Of a stretch of DNA of 6,379 nt, positions 1 through 6,191 are shown one piece after another (positions within the stretch are counted from its first letter, which is position 1; every line of letters starts with the position of its first letter). Source of the stretch: an uncultured Xanthobacteraceae bacterium (GTDB lineage: Bacteria; Pseudomonadota; Alphaproteobacteria; Rhizobiales; Xanthobacteraceae); the NCBI GenBank assembly GCA_955652195.1, contig CATPBC010000454.1, forward strand, positions 1-6,379. Direction: 5' to 3'. Below the pieces are notes generated by a model, which worked only from the letters and a program-made list of their open reading frames with translations, had not been told where the DNA came from and searched no databases. Both the position numbers and the translations under genes were made by a program.

Positions 1-1
1 G

Positions 2-2797
2 CGGTTGCCCGAAGGCGGCTTCAATATCCGCTTGCACGATCAGATTTTGGCCCAGGAAGCGCGGCTGCACGATTACAAGCGCGACGCGATGCTCGCCTTT
101 GTGCGCGCGAATAAACTCAACCGCACCATCACCTCTGGCGGCCGTAACCCAAAAATCGGCATTATCACCACCGGCAAGAGCTATCTCGATGTTCGGCAAG
201 CTTTTGACGAACTCGGGATCGACGAACTCAAATGCAACGAGCTTGGGATCCGAGTTTACAAAGTGGCCTGCGTCTGGCCGCTCAGTCAGCGCGAGTTGAA
301 GGAATTTGCCAGTGGTCTCGATCTCATCATTGTGGTGGAGGAAAAGCGTTCGCTGATCGAGGTGCAGGTCCGCGAGGAGCTCTACGGTACCGCGAACCAG
401 CCGGTCTGCATCGGCAAAAGGGACGAGGCCGGTAACTGGCTATTTCCGGTGAAGGGCGCGCTCGATCCGAACGAGGTCGCGATCTGCATTGGCGAGCGGC
501 TCCTCAAATACGGTCATAATGACGAAATCAGCGCGCGCGTGGCGCGGCTCAAGGAATTTCAGCGCATTGCCGCTGAAACGGCGGACGTGGCGCAGCGCAT
601 CCCTTATTTCTGCTCAGGTTGTCCCCACAACAGTTCGACTGTGGTGCCCGAGGGGATGCGCGCTTATGCCGGCATCGGCTGCCATTACATGGCGCAATGG
701 ATGGACCGCTCGACCTTGGGCTACACGCAAATGGGCGGCGAGGGCGCAAACTGGATCGGCGAAGCGCCATTCTCGAACCGTCCGCACGTTTTTCAAAATC
801 TCGGCGACGGTACTTACAATCATTCCGGTTATTTAGCGATCCGAGCCGCGGTCGCTTCAAACACCAACATCACTTACAAGATCCTTTTCAATGATGCCGT
901 TGCGATGACCGGCGGTCAGCCCAATGATGGCGGTCTCACAGTGCCGCAAGTGGCGCGGCAGGTCGCGGCCGAAGGCGCCAAGCGCGTTGTGGTGGTGACC
1001 GATGAACCGCACAAATACCCGCGCGACACCGAATGGCCGGCCGGCCTCACTATTCATCATCGCGATGAGCTCAACGCCGTGCAGAAAGAGCTTGCCGGGA
1101 TTCCGGGCGTCACTGTGCTGATCTACGATCAGACTTGCGCCGCCGAGAAACGCCGCCGCCGCAAGCGCCATACTTATCCCGACCCCGATAAGCGCGTCAT
1201 CATCAACGAGCTCGTTTGCGAAGGCTGCGGCGATTGCGGCGTTCAGTCGAATTGCGTCTCCGTGCAGCCGCTCGAGACCGAGTGGGGGCGCAAACGCATT
1301 ATCGATCAGTCGAGCTGCAACAAGGATTTCTCTTGCGTAAAAGGGTTCTGTCCTTCGTTTGTTACGGTCCACGGGGCCAAGCTGAAAAAGGGAATCGGAG
1401 TCGCTGCTGACCAGGATATTGCGCAACTACCGGAGCCAAAGCTGCCGACGATCGAGCAGACCTACAACATCATCGTCACCGGTGTCGGCGGCACCGGGAT
1501 CGTAACGGTCGGTGGAATCTTGGGCATGGCGGCCCATCTCGAGGGCAGGGGAGTGGGTGTCCTCGATATGGCGGGTCTCGCGCAGAAGGGCGGCGCTGTA
1601 TACAGCCATATTCGGTTTGCCAATAAACCAGGGGACATCCATGCGATCCGCGTCGCTGCCGGCCGCGCCGATCTCGTGCTTGGCGGCGACATTGTAGTTG
1701 CCGGGACCCGCAAGGTGCTTGCGGCCGTGACGCACGGCGGCACGCAAATGGTTGTCAATACCAACGAGTTTCTACCGGGTGAATTCACCCGCAATGCGGA
1801 TTTCTTCCTGCCAAGCGAGCGGCTCAAGCGCACCATCGTCGCAGACGCGGGTCGCGACAACGCGCACTTCATCGATGCCACGCGATTGGCAACCGCGCTG
1901 TTCGGCCAGTCGATCGGCGCCAACATGTTCCTCGTTGGCTACGCTTATCAGCTCGGCGCTATTCCGATGTCGGCCACCGCCATCGAACGCGCGATAGAGC
2001 TGAACGGCGAGGCCGTCGCCATGAACCGCGCAGCTTTTCACTGGGGCCGCCGTGCCGTTATGGATCGCGCCGCGGTCGAGGCTCTGGCGCAGCCGGCAAA
2101 CGCAAAACGCGACGCCGAGCATTTATCCGAGTCGTTCGACGAGATGGTGGAGCGGCGTGCGAAATTTCTCACGAACTATCAGAATGCTGCCTATGCTCGG
2201 CAATATCGGGTCCTGGTCGATAGGGCCAAGGCGGCTGAGGCCACGCGCGCTCCCGGCAAATGCGGGTTCGCCGATGCGGTCGCCCGGTATCTATTCAAGC
2301 TGATGGCCTACAAGGACGAGTACGAAGTCGCGCGGCTTTACACCGACGGCTCATTCGAAAAACAGGTCAAAGCCGAGTTCGCCGGCGATAATTTGCGGTT
2401 CGAATTCCATCTTTCGCCGCCGCTCCTGGCGCGCCGCGACAAGACCACCGGTCTGCCGCGCAAAATGAGCTTCGGGCCATGGTTGCTTCCGGCTTTTCGG
2501 TTGCTGGCGAAGATGAAATTCTTGCGCGGCACTGCGCTCGATCCGTTCGGTTACTCGGTCGAGCGTCGCACCGAGCGGAAATTAATCGAAGACTACGAGG
2601 CCATGCTCGAAGAGGTGTTTGCCAACTCGACGCCGGAGAACCACCATCTTGCCGTCGGTCTCGCCGCTATCCCGGAAAAGATCCGCGGCTTCGGCCATGT
2701 CAAGCAGCGGCACCTGGTAACGGCTAAGGCCGAGGAGGCCGCTTTACTCGAGCAATTCCGCGCCGGCGCACCTGTGCTGCTGAAAGCGGCGGAATAA
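2..2797 (+). CDS. Indolepyruvate ferredoxin oxidoreductase family protein, single-chain type (5' partial)
   Basis: This is the C-terminal four-fifths or so of a fused 2-oxoacid:ferredoxin oxidoreductase; the family usually runs to about 1150-1190 residues, so some 230 N-terminal residues, including most of the pyrimidine-binding TPP domain, lie left of the window. The frame is already open at the first bases, so the TTG at 5 is not the true start. Counting from that TTG, I see a KIGIITTGKSY stretch (about 50-60, POR domain II), a cysteine pair FCSGCPHN (202-209), the TPP/Mg motif GDGTYNHSG (from 267), a cysteine-rich segment with CEGCGDCG from 405 and further cysteines to CVKGFCPSF that fits Fe-S binding, a GVGGTG gamma-domain motif (493-498), and a long C-terminal region typical of this family. 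The known reaction converts aryl-pyruvates plus CoA to aryl-acyl-CoA, CO2 and reduced ferredoxin in the cytoplasm. Substrate is inferred from family only. No ferredoxin gene is seen alongside. Confidence 0.93.
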   Translation, partial: RLPEGGFNIRLHDQILAQEARLHDYKRDAMLAFVRANKLNRTITSGGRNPKIGIITTGKSYLDVRQAFDELGIDELKCNELGIRVYKVACVWPLSQRELKEFASGLDLIIVVEEKRSLIEVQVREELYGTANQPVCIGKRDEAGNWLFPVKGALDPNEVAICIGERLLKYGHNDEISARVARLKEFQRIAAETADVAQRIPYFCSGCPHNSSTVVPEGMRAYAGIGCHYMAQWMDRSTLGYTQMGGEGANWIGEAPFSNRPHVFQNLGDGTYNHSGYLAIRAAVASNTNITYKILFNDAVAMTGGQPNDGGLTVPQVARQVAAEGAKRVVVVTDEPHKYPRDTEWPAGLTIHHRDELNAVQKELAGIPGVTVLIYDQTCAAEKRRRRKRHTYPDPDKRVIINELVCEGCGDCGVQSNCVSVQPLETEWGRKRIIDQSSCNKDFSCVKGFCPSFVTVHGAKLKKGIGVAADQDIAQLPEPKLPTIEQTYNIIVTGVGGTGIVTVGGILGMAAHLEGRGVGVLDMAGLAQKGGAVYSHIRFANKPGDIHAIRVAAGRADLVLGGDIVVAGTRKVLAAVTHGGTQMVVNTNEFLPGEFTRNADFFLPSERLKRTIVADAGRDNAHFIDATRLATALFGQSIGANMFLVGYAYQLGAIPMSATAIERAIELNGEAVAMNRAAFHWGRRAVMDRAAVEALAQPANAKRDAEHLSESFDEMVERRAKFLTNYQNAAYARQYRVLVDRAKAAEATRAPGKCGFADAVARYLFKLMAYKDEYEVARLYTDGSFEKQVKAEFAGDNLRFEFHLSPPLLARRDKTTGLPRKMSFGPWLLPAFRLLAKMKFLRGTALDPFGYSVERRTERKLIEDYEAMLEEVFANSTPENHHLAVGLAAIPEKIRGFGHVKQRHLVTAKAEEAALLEQFRAGAPVLLKAAE

Positions 2798-2927
2798 TCC
2801 CAAAGACTGCAAAAGCTTGCCGCTGTCATCGCCGCGACAGCCAAAATGCTACTTAATTGGAAGTCACCGCGCCGGCGCAGTTTCTGCGTGCATGCAAGTC
2901 GGCGGCGCATCGGTTATGCTGTCGGCC
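2798..2927. other. Intergenic gap between the oxidoreductase gene and hemH
   Basis: This 130-base gap holds several small dyads: GCTGTC/GACAGC, the perfect palindrome GCGCCGGCGC at 2869-2878, CGCAG-ttt-CTGCG at 2876-2888, and TGCATGCA at 2889-2896. No -35/-10 pair close to consensus and no recognisable iron-responsive operator stood out. The hemH frame is open through the whole gap, so part of it may be coding if an upstream start is used. Confidence 0.5.
2822..2841 (+). terminator. Weak hairpin after the oxidoreductase stop, possible terminator
   Basis: A perfect six-base stem, GCTGTC at 2822-2827 and GACAGC at 2836-2841, encloses an eight-base loop and starts 25 bases after the oxidoreductase stop codon. 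It is followed by CAAAATG and not by a T-tract, so it does not meet the usual pattern of an intrinsic terminator. It may be only a chance hairpin. Confidence 0.2.
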
Positions 2928-4103
2928 ATGAATAAGGCACCGCCCATCTACACTGACGGCGCGTTCGCCCGGGAAGAGGCGCCCCCCGTCGAGCCTGGCG
3001 ACAAGGAGGTTTCGCCGGACGGCGGCGCCGTTCCAACTGCAGATGCGGCGTCCACAGTCGGCCGCTCGCCTGCCAGCGACTCGACGACCGGCGAAATCGC
3101 AATTCGGCCATCGATCACCGGCATCGGCGTTCTCATCGTTAATCTCGGCACGCCGGATGCCCCAACTCCGGCCGCGGTGCGGCGTTACTTGAAGGAATTT
3201 CTGACTGATCCGCGCGTCATTGAAAGGGATTCAATCTTCTGGAAGCTTTTGCTAAATACTTTTATCCTGTCGCTGCGCTCGCGGCGCAGAGCGCGCGATT
3301 ACGAAAAAATCTGGAATCGCGAGAAGGACGAATCGCCGTTCAAGACGATTACCCGTTCCCAGGCAGAAAAACTCAGCGAGATTCTTGAGCCGCTCGGCAA
3401 GCATGTCATCGTCGATTGGGCGATGCGTTACGGCAACCCGTCAATTGCATCGCGGCTCGAAGTGCTCGTCACCTGGGGGTGCGAACGTATCCTGATCATG
3501 CCCCTCTATCCGCAATATTCTGCTGCGACCACGGCCACGGTATGCGATGAGGTGTTTCGCTTCATGCTGCGGCAGCGTCGGCAGCCCGCGTTGCGGGTTC
3601 TGCCCGCCTACTACGAAGATCCCTATTACATCGAAGTGCTAGCATCGTCACTGCAAGCCGAGCTTAAATCATTGCCGTTTACGCCTGACGTGATCCTGGC
3701 TTCCTATCACGGCATGCCCAAAGAGGCAGTCGCCAAAGGCGATCCCTATCAGAGCCAATGCGTGCGAACGACCGGTCTCTTGCGCGCGCAGCTCGGTCTC
3801 GACGAAAAGCAATTAATGATGTCGTTCCAGTCCCGCTTCGGTCGCGCGCAGTGGCTTGAGCCTTACACCATCAATACGGTGAGGATGCTCGCGCGCAAAG
3901 GCGTGAAAAACCTTGTCGTGATAACGCCGGGATTTTCCTCAGACTGTCTCGAAACGCTGGAGGAAATCAGAGTCGAGAATGCCCGCATGTTCAAGCGTCA
4001 CGGCGGTCAAAATTTTGCGGCGATTCCTTGCCTCAACGATAGCGAGGCCGGCATGCTGATGCTGTGGCAGCTTGCCATGCGAGAGCTCAAGGGCTGGGTC
4101 TGA
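2928..4103 (+). CDS. hemH: Ferrochelatase (protoporphyrin/coproporphyrin ferrochelatase)
   Basis: Inserts ferrous iron into the porphyrin ring in the last step of heme synthesis, at the cytoplasmic face of the membrane. With the ATG at 2928 the protein has 391 residues. The core begins with GVLIVNLGTPDAP (about 67-79); the catalytic histidine is seen in SYHGMPKEA (His261), and the conserved acidic motif is SDCLETLEEI (Glu342 matches the family's catalytic glutamate). The family normally has 320-350 residues and starts a few residues before the GVLxxNLG motif, so about 65 residues here are extra: a Pro/Ala/Gly/Ser-rich, probably disordered leader. No ATG, GTG or TTG occurs in frame between 2928 and the core, so the leader cannot be removed by choosing a later start; ATGs at 2916 and 2892 are the alternatives. 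No site before any of these starts has a strong Shine-Dalgarno. I see no C-terminal Cys cluster of the kind that binds [2Fe-2S] in some ferrochelatases, only a lone Cys in IPCLND. It is probably the first gene of a unit with the nfeD-like gene. Confidence 0.95.
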   Translation: MNKAPPIYTDGAFAREEAPPVEPGDKEVSPDGGAVPTADAASTVGRSPASDSTTGEIAIRPSITGIGVLIVNLGTPDAPTPAAVRRYLKEFLTDPRVIERDSIFWKLLLNTFILSLRSRRRARDYEKIWNREKDESPFKTITRSQAEKLSEILEPLGKHVIVDWAMRYGNPSIASRLEVLVTWGCERILIMPLYPQYSAATTATVCDEVFRFMLRQRRQPALRVLPAYYEDPYYIEVLASSLQAELKSLPFTPDVILASYHGMPKEAVAKGDPYQSQCVRTTGLLRAQLGLDEKQLMMSFQSRFGRAQWLEPYTINTVRMLARKGVKNLVVITPGFSSDCLETLEEIRVENARMFKRHGGQNFAAIPCLNDSEAGMLMLWQLAMRELKGWV

Positions 4104-4106
4104 CCG

Positions 4107-4337
4107 ATGCAAGACGGCTCGCTCGTCTCATGGACCTGGTTTTCGCTTGCGCTTGTCCTGTTTGCGATCGAAGCGTTGCGGCCGGGCCTTTTCGCGCTGT
4201 GGCTTGGCTTCGCCGCCATCCTTGTCGGCATCGTCGCTTCGGTAGCGCGCTGGCCATGGCCGGCGGAAATGTTGGCGCTTGCAGCCTTCGCTGTGCTGTT
4301 GGTTCCGGCTTGGCGGCGCTATGAAGGCAAAGCTTGA
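4107..4337 (+). CDS. Short NfeD-like membrane protein lacking the OB-fold domain
   Basis: A 76-residue, strongly hydrophobic protein with three predicted membrane segments at about residues 8-25, 27-47 and 52-70, ending in the basic tail WRRYEGKA. The pattern (E-A-L-R-P-G in the first turn, LWLGFAAILVGIVA in the second helix, a final helix ending in WRR) matches the membrane domain of NfeD/YbbK-type proteins. Those proteins are normally about 140-150 residues, with a soluble OB-fold after the third helix, and usually act with an SPFH/stomatin-like partner in membrane microdomains or quality control. Here the OB-fold is absent: the 58 bases after the stop encode nothing like it in any frame, and no SPFH gene is near. 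The ATG lies three bases after the hemH stop, and only a weak, distant AAGGG (4089-4093) precedes it, which suggests translational coupling to hemH. The family call is from pattern recognition; the function of this short form is unknown. Confidence 0.7.
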   Translation: MQDGSLVSWTWFSLALVLFAIEALRPGLFALWLGFAAILVGIVASVARWPWPAEMLALAAFAVLLVPAWRRYEGKA

Positions 4338-4395
4338 GCCCGACTGCAGCCCTGAACGTGCCTTCGAGATCCTGATTACCCACCGATTTGGTAGA

Positions 4396-5025
4396 ATGTC
4401 AGCCCGCGAGCAGAGCTTGAGCGAATATGCGCGCTGGGAAGCGCGCTTTGCCCCACCCGAATATGCGTTCGGCAAAGAGCCGAACTATTTTCTGAAATCC
4501 TGCAAGACGCTGCTTCCGCAATCCGGGCGCGCGCTGGCGATTGCGGATGGCGAAGGTCGCAACGGCATTTGGCTCGCACAACAGGGTCTAGACGTCCTGT
4601 CGCTTGATTTCTCTCCCGCGGCGCAAAGAAAGGCGCGTGCTTTGGCAACCAAGCGCCAGGTTGAGATCGAATTCGTTCAGGCCGATGTACACGCATGGGA
4701 CTATCCGGAGTCGGCGTTCGACGTCGTGGTCGAAATATTCGCGCAGTTCAGTTCGCCTTACGAACGAGCGGAAAAATGGGCCGGCATGCGGCGCACGCTT
4801 AAATCCGGCGGGCTTCTGATTGTCCAGGGCTACACGCCGAAACAATTGGAATACGGCACCGGCGGTCCAAAACAACCGGAAAATCTTTACACGCGGGCGA
4901 TGCTGGAGCGGGAATTTGGTGGCTTTGGCGATTTACAGATCGTCGAGGAAGAGCGTGAAATTCATGAAGGGACGTCGCACGCGGGTTTGTCCGCCGTGAT
5001 CGGCCTGACTGGCAGGAAGCCCTAA
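4396..5025 (+). CDS. Class I SAM-dependent methyltransferase, TehB-like
   Basis: Predicted soluble methyltransferase of 209 residues with a Rossmann fold. From the ATG at 4396: an N-terminal YARWEARFAPPEYAFGKEPN segment (11-30) typical of this subfamily; motif I ALAIADGEGRNGIWLA (46-61), which binds the methionine part of SAM; an acidic end to strand 2 at Asp71 (LSLDFSP), expected to hold the ribose hydroxyls; QADVHAW with Asp97 near the adenine; then DVVVEIFAQFSS and LKSGGLLIVQGYTPKQLEYGTGGP. The subfamily resembles TehB and thiopurine-type methyltransferases, but the substrate cannot be read from the sequence. The start is uncertain. The ATG at 4396 gives the normal subfamily N-terminus but has no well-spaced Shine-Dalgarno. 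An in-frame ATG at 4321 would add 25 residues and overlap the nfeD-like gene by 17 bases, with a GGCGG shortly before it. The gene ends three bases from the convergent galU. Confidence 0.88.
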   Translation: MSAREQSLSEYARWEARFAPPEYAFGKEPNYFLKSCKTLLPQSGRALAIADGEGRNGIWLAQQGLDVLSLDFSPAAQRKARALATKRQVEIEFVQADVHAWDYPESAFDVVVEIFAQFSSPYERAEKWAGMRRTLKSGGLLIVQGYTPKQLEYGTGGPKQPENLYTRAMLEREFGGFGDLQIVEEEREIHEGTSHAGLSAVIGLTGRKP

Positions 5026-5028
5026 AAG

Positions 5029-5916
5029 CTAATCGTCGACTTCACCGAGGATTTTTTTGATCTCGGCGCGGAACTCAGGCGCGATGTCGGAGCGCGCCAG
5101 CGCATACGACACATTTGCGGCGAGAAAGCCGATCTTCGAACCACAGTCGAAGCTGCGGCCGTCGAACTGAAACCCGTAGAACGGTTGTGTGCGCGCCAAT
5201 TGGATCATTGCGTCTGTGAGTTGAATTTCGCCGCCGGTGCCGCGTTCCTGTCTGCCCAGGATCTCAAGAAGGTCCGGCTGCAGGATGTAGCGTCCGGTCA
5301 GGATAAGGTTGGAAGGCGCGCGCTCCTTCGTTGGCTTCTCCACCATATTGGTGATGGAGAACATTTTGCCTCGCCGTTCACCGATTCCGACCACGCCATA
5401 CTGATCGACGCGCTCGTGCGGGACTTCCTCCACGGCCACAATGTTTGCATTCGCCGGCAGGTCGCGCGCCGCATCAATCATTTGGGCGAGGCAACCTCGC
5501 TGGTGTTGCACCAGAACGTCAGGCAACAGCAGCGCGAACGGTTCGCGGCCGAGCAATTCGCGCGCGCACCAGACCGCGTGCCCGAGCCCAAGCGGCTCCT
5601 GCTGGCGCGTGAAACTGGTCGAACCGGGCACCGGCAAGTCCTGATTGAGATATTCGAGGATCTTGTGTTTTTGCCGTTCGAGTAGCGTCATCTCAAGCTC
5701 GAACTGGCGGTCAAAGTGGTCTTCGATGACCCCTTTGTTGCGGCCGGTCACGAAAATGAAGTGTTCGATTCCGGCCTGGCGGGCCTCGTCAACGACATGC
5801 TGAATAAGCGGCCGATCGACGACCGGCAGCATTTCCTTCGGCATAGCCTTAGTGGCCGGCAAGAACCTGGTGCCGAGGCCGGCTACGGGGAAGACGGCTT
5901 TGCGGACCGGGTTCAT
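5029..5916 (-). CDS. galU: UTP--glucose-1-phosphate uridylyltransferase
   Basis: Makes UDP-glucose from UTP and glucose-1-phosphate in the cytoplasm, supplying glucosyl and, through epimerase or dehydrogenase, galactosyl and glucuronosyl units for LPS, exopolysaccharide and glucans. The 295-residue length is usual for bacterial GalU. Visible motifs are the nucleotide-binding signature VFPVAGLGTRFLPATKAMPKEMLP (8-31, with Arg17 and Lys27), QQEPLGLGHAV (105-115), LPDVLV (131-136, with the metal-binding Asp133), VEKP (192-195), GEIQLTDA (229-236) and SFDCGSKIGF (255-264). The ATG start gives the canonical N-terminus immediately before the nucleotide-binding loop; no strong Shine-Dalgarno precedes it. 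It is transcribed towards the methyltransferase gene, and only three bases separate the two stop codons. It is probably transcribed alone from the intergenic region to its right. Confidence 0.97.
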   Translation of the reverse strand: MNPVRKAVFPVAGLGTRFLPATKAMPKEMLPVVDRPLIQHVVDEARQAGIEHFIFVTGRNKGVIEDHFDRQFELEMTLLERQKHKILEYLNQDLPVPGSTSFTRQQEPLGLGHAVWCARELLGREPFALLLPDVLVQHQRGCLAQMIDAARDLPANANIVAVEEVPHERVDQYGVVGIGERRGKMFSITNMVEKPTKERAPSNLILTGRYILQPDLLEILGRQERGTGGEIQLTDAMIQLARTQPFYGFQFDGRSFDCGSKIGFLAANVSYALARSDIAPEFRAEIKKILGEVDD

Positions 5917-5945
5917 GCAATAAAGATGTGCATCGGAATTAACGG

Positions 5946-5975
5946 ATATTCGGAAGAATACACTTTCTCGTTCAA
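5946..5975 (-). promoter_or_regulatory. Possible sigma-70-type promoter for galU
   Basis: Read on the - strand, TTGAAC (5970-5975) is followed after 18 bases by GAATAT (5946-5951), about 30 bases upstream of the galU ATG. The -35 matches the consensus in four of six positions and the -10 in only three, so this is a weak candidate. The support is mainly position and the marked AT-richness of 5917-6000 compared with the flanking genes. Confidence 0.25.
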
Positions 5976-6134
5976 ATTATTGTCCAACCCGGCCTCTAAA
6001 GGTCGATTCAAACGGAACAACTGGAACCCGACTCGTCATGCCTGCCGGTGCCAAACTGATCGTTCACCGCCCGTTGTGGCAAATCGTCCCGTCGGCAGCA
6101 AGGAAAACTCACCGATAGTGATTCGACGCATATT

Positions 6135-6166
6135 GGCAGGGCGCCGTTTCGGCAGGGCGCGGTTGC
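6135..6166. repeat. Imperfect 16-base tandem repeat upstream of the secreted-protein gene
   Basis: Two adjacent 16-base units begin with the identical decamer GGCAGGGCGC (6135-6144 and 6151-6160) and continue as CGTTTC and GGTTGC, giving 14 of 16 matching positions. The second unit ends 25 bases before the ATG at 6192. The position would suit an operator or 5' leader element, but two copies of a GC-rich word can arise by slippage without function. Confidence 0.6.
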
Positions 6167-6191
6167 GGCCCGAACGCGAGGTTTTTGCCTC

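Larger units (their letters stand above)
5917..6191. other. Divergent intergenic region between galU and the secreted-protein gene
   Basis: This 275-base stretch separates two divergently transcribed genes and should carry promoters for both. The galU side (5917-6000) is AT-rich and the other side (6130-6180) is GC-rich with a short tandem repeat. I found no convincing -35/-10 pair for the + strand gene and no known operator or riboswitch. A + strand frame stays open through the whole region (from ATG 5926 to the TGA at 6193-6195), but its translation looks unlike a protein. Confidence 0.6.

Noticed and set aside
1217..1360. Cysteine-rich insert in the oxidoreductase, considered as a novel fused ferredoxin domain.
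   Set aside because: This arrangement of cysteines is, as far as I recall, normal for the single-chain indolepyruvate oxidoreductase family.
857..1426. A 189-codon open frame on the - strand inside the oxidoreductase gene.
   Set aside because: It lies fully antisense to a gene with clear family motifs, and its translation shows no recognisable domain; long antisense frames are common in GC-rich coding sequence.
2869..2896. Cluster of palindromes (GCGCCGGCGC, CGCAG-ttt-CTGCG, TGCATGCA) before hemH, considered as an iron or redox operator.
   Set aside because: None matches an operator pattern I know for Fur, Irr, RirA or FNR, and GC-rich palindromes of this size are frequent by chance.
2817..2927. 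Extending hemH back to the TTG at 2817.
   Set aside because: The added residues have no family resemblance and no ribosome-binding site precedes the TTG; the ATG at 2928 is the simplest start, with 2916 and 2892 as alternatives.
5045..5066. Hairpin CCGAG / CTCGG with a run of seven T in its loop, 20 bases after the methyltransferase stop.
   Set aside because: The T-run is in the loop and not after the stem, and the segment is galU coding sequence (its C-terminal Lys-Lys-Ile-Leu), so it does not fit an intrinsic terminator.
5716..5916. A + strand frame antisense to the start of galU, continuing into the intergenic region.
   Set aside because: The part inside galU is an antisense shadow of a well-supported gene; only the portion after ATG 5926 deserved separate mention.
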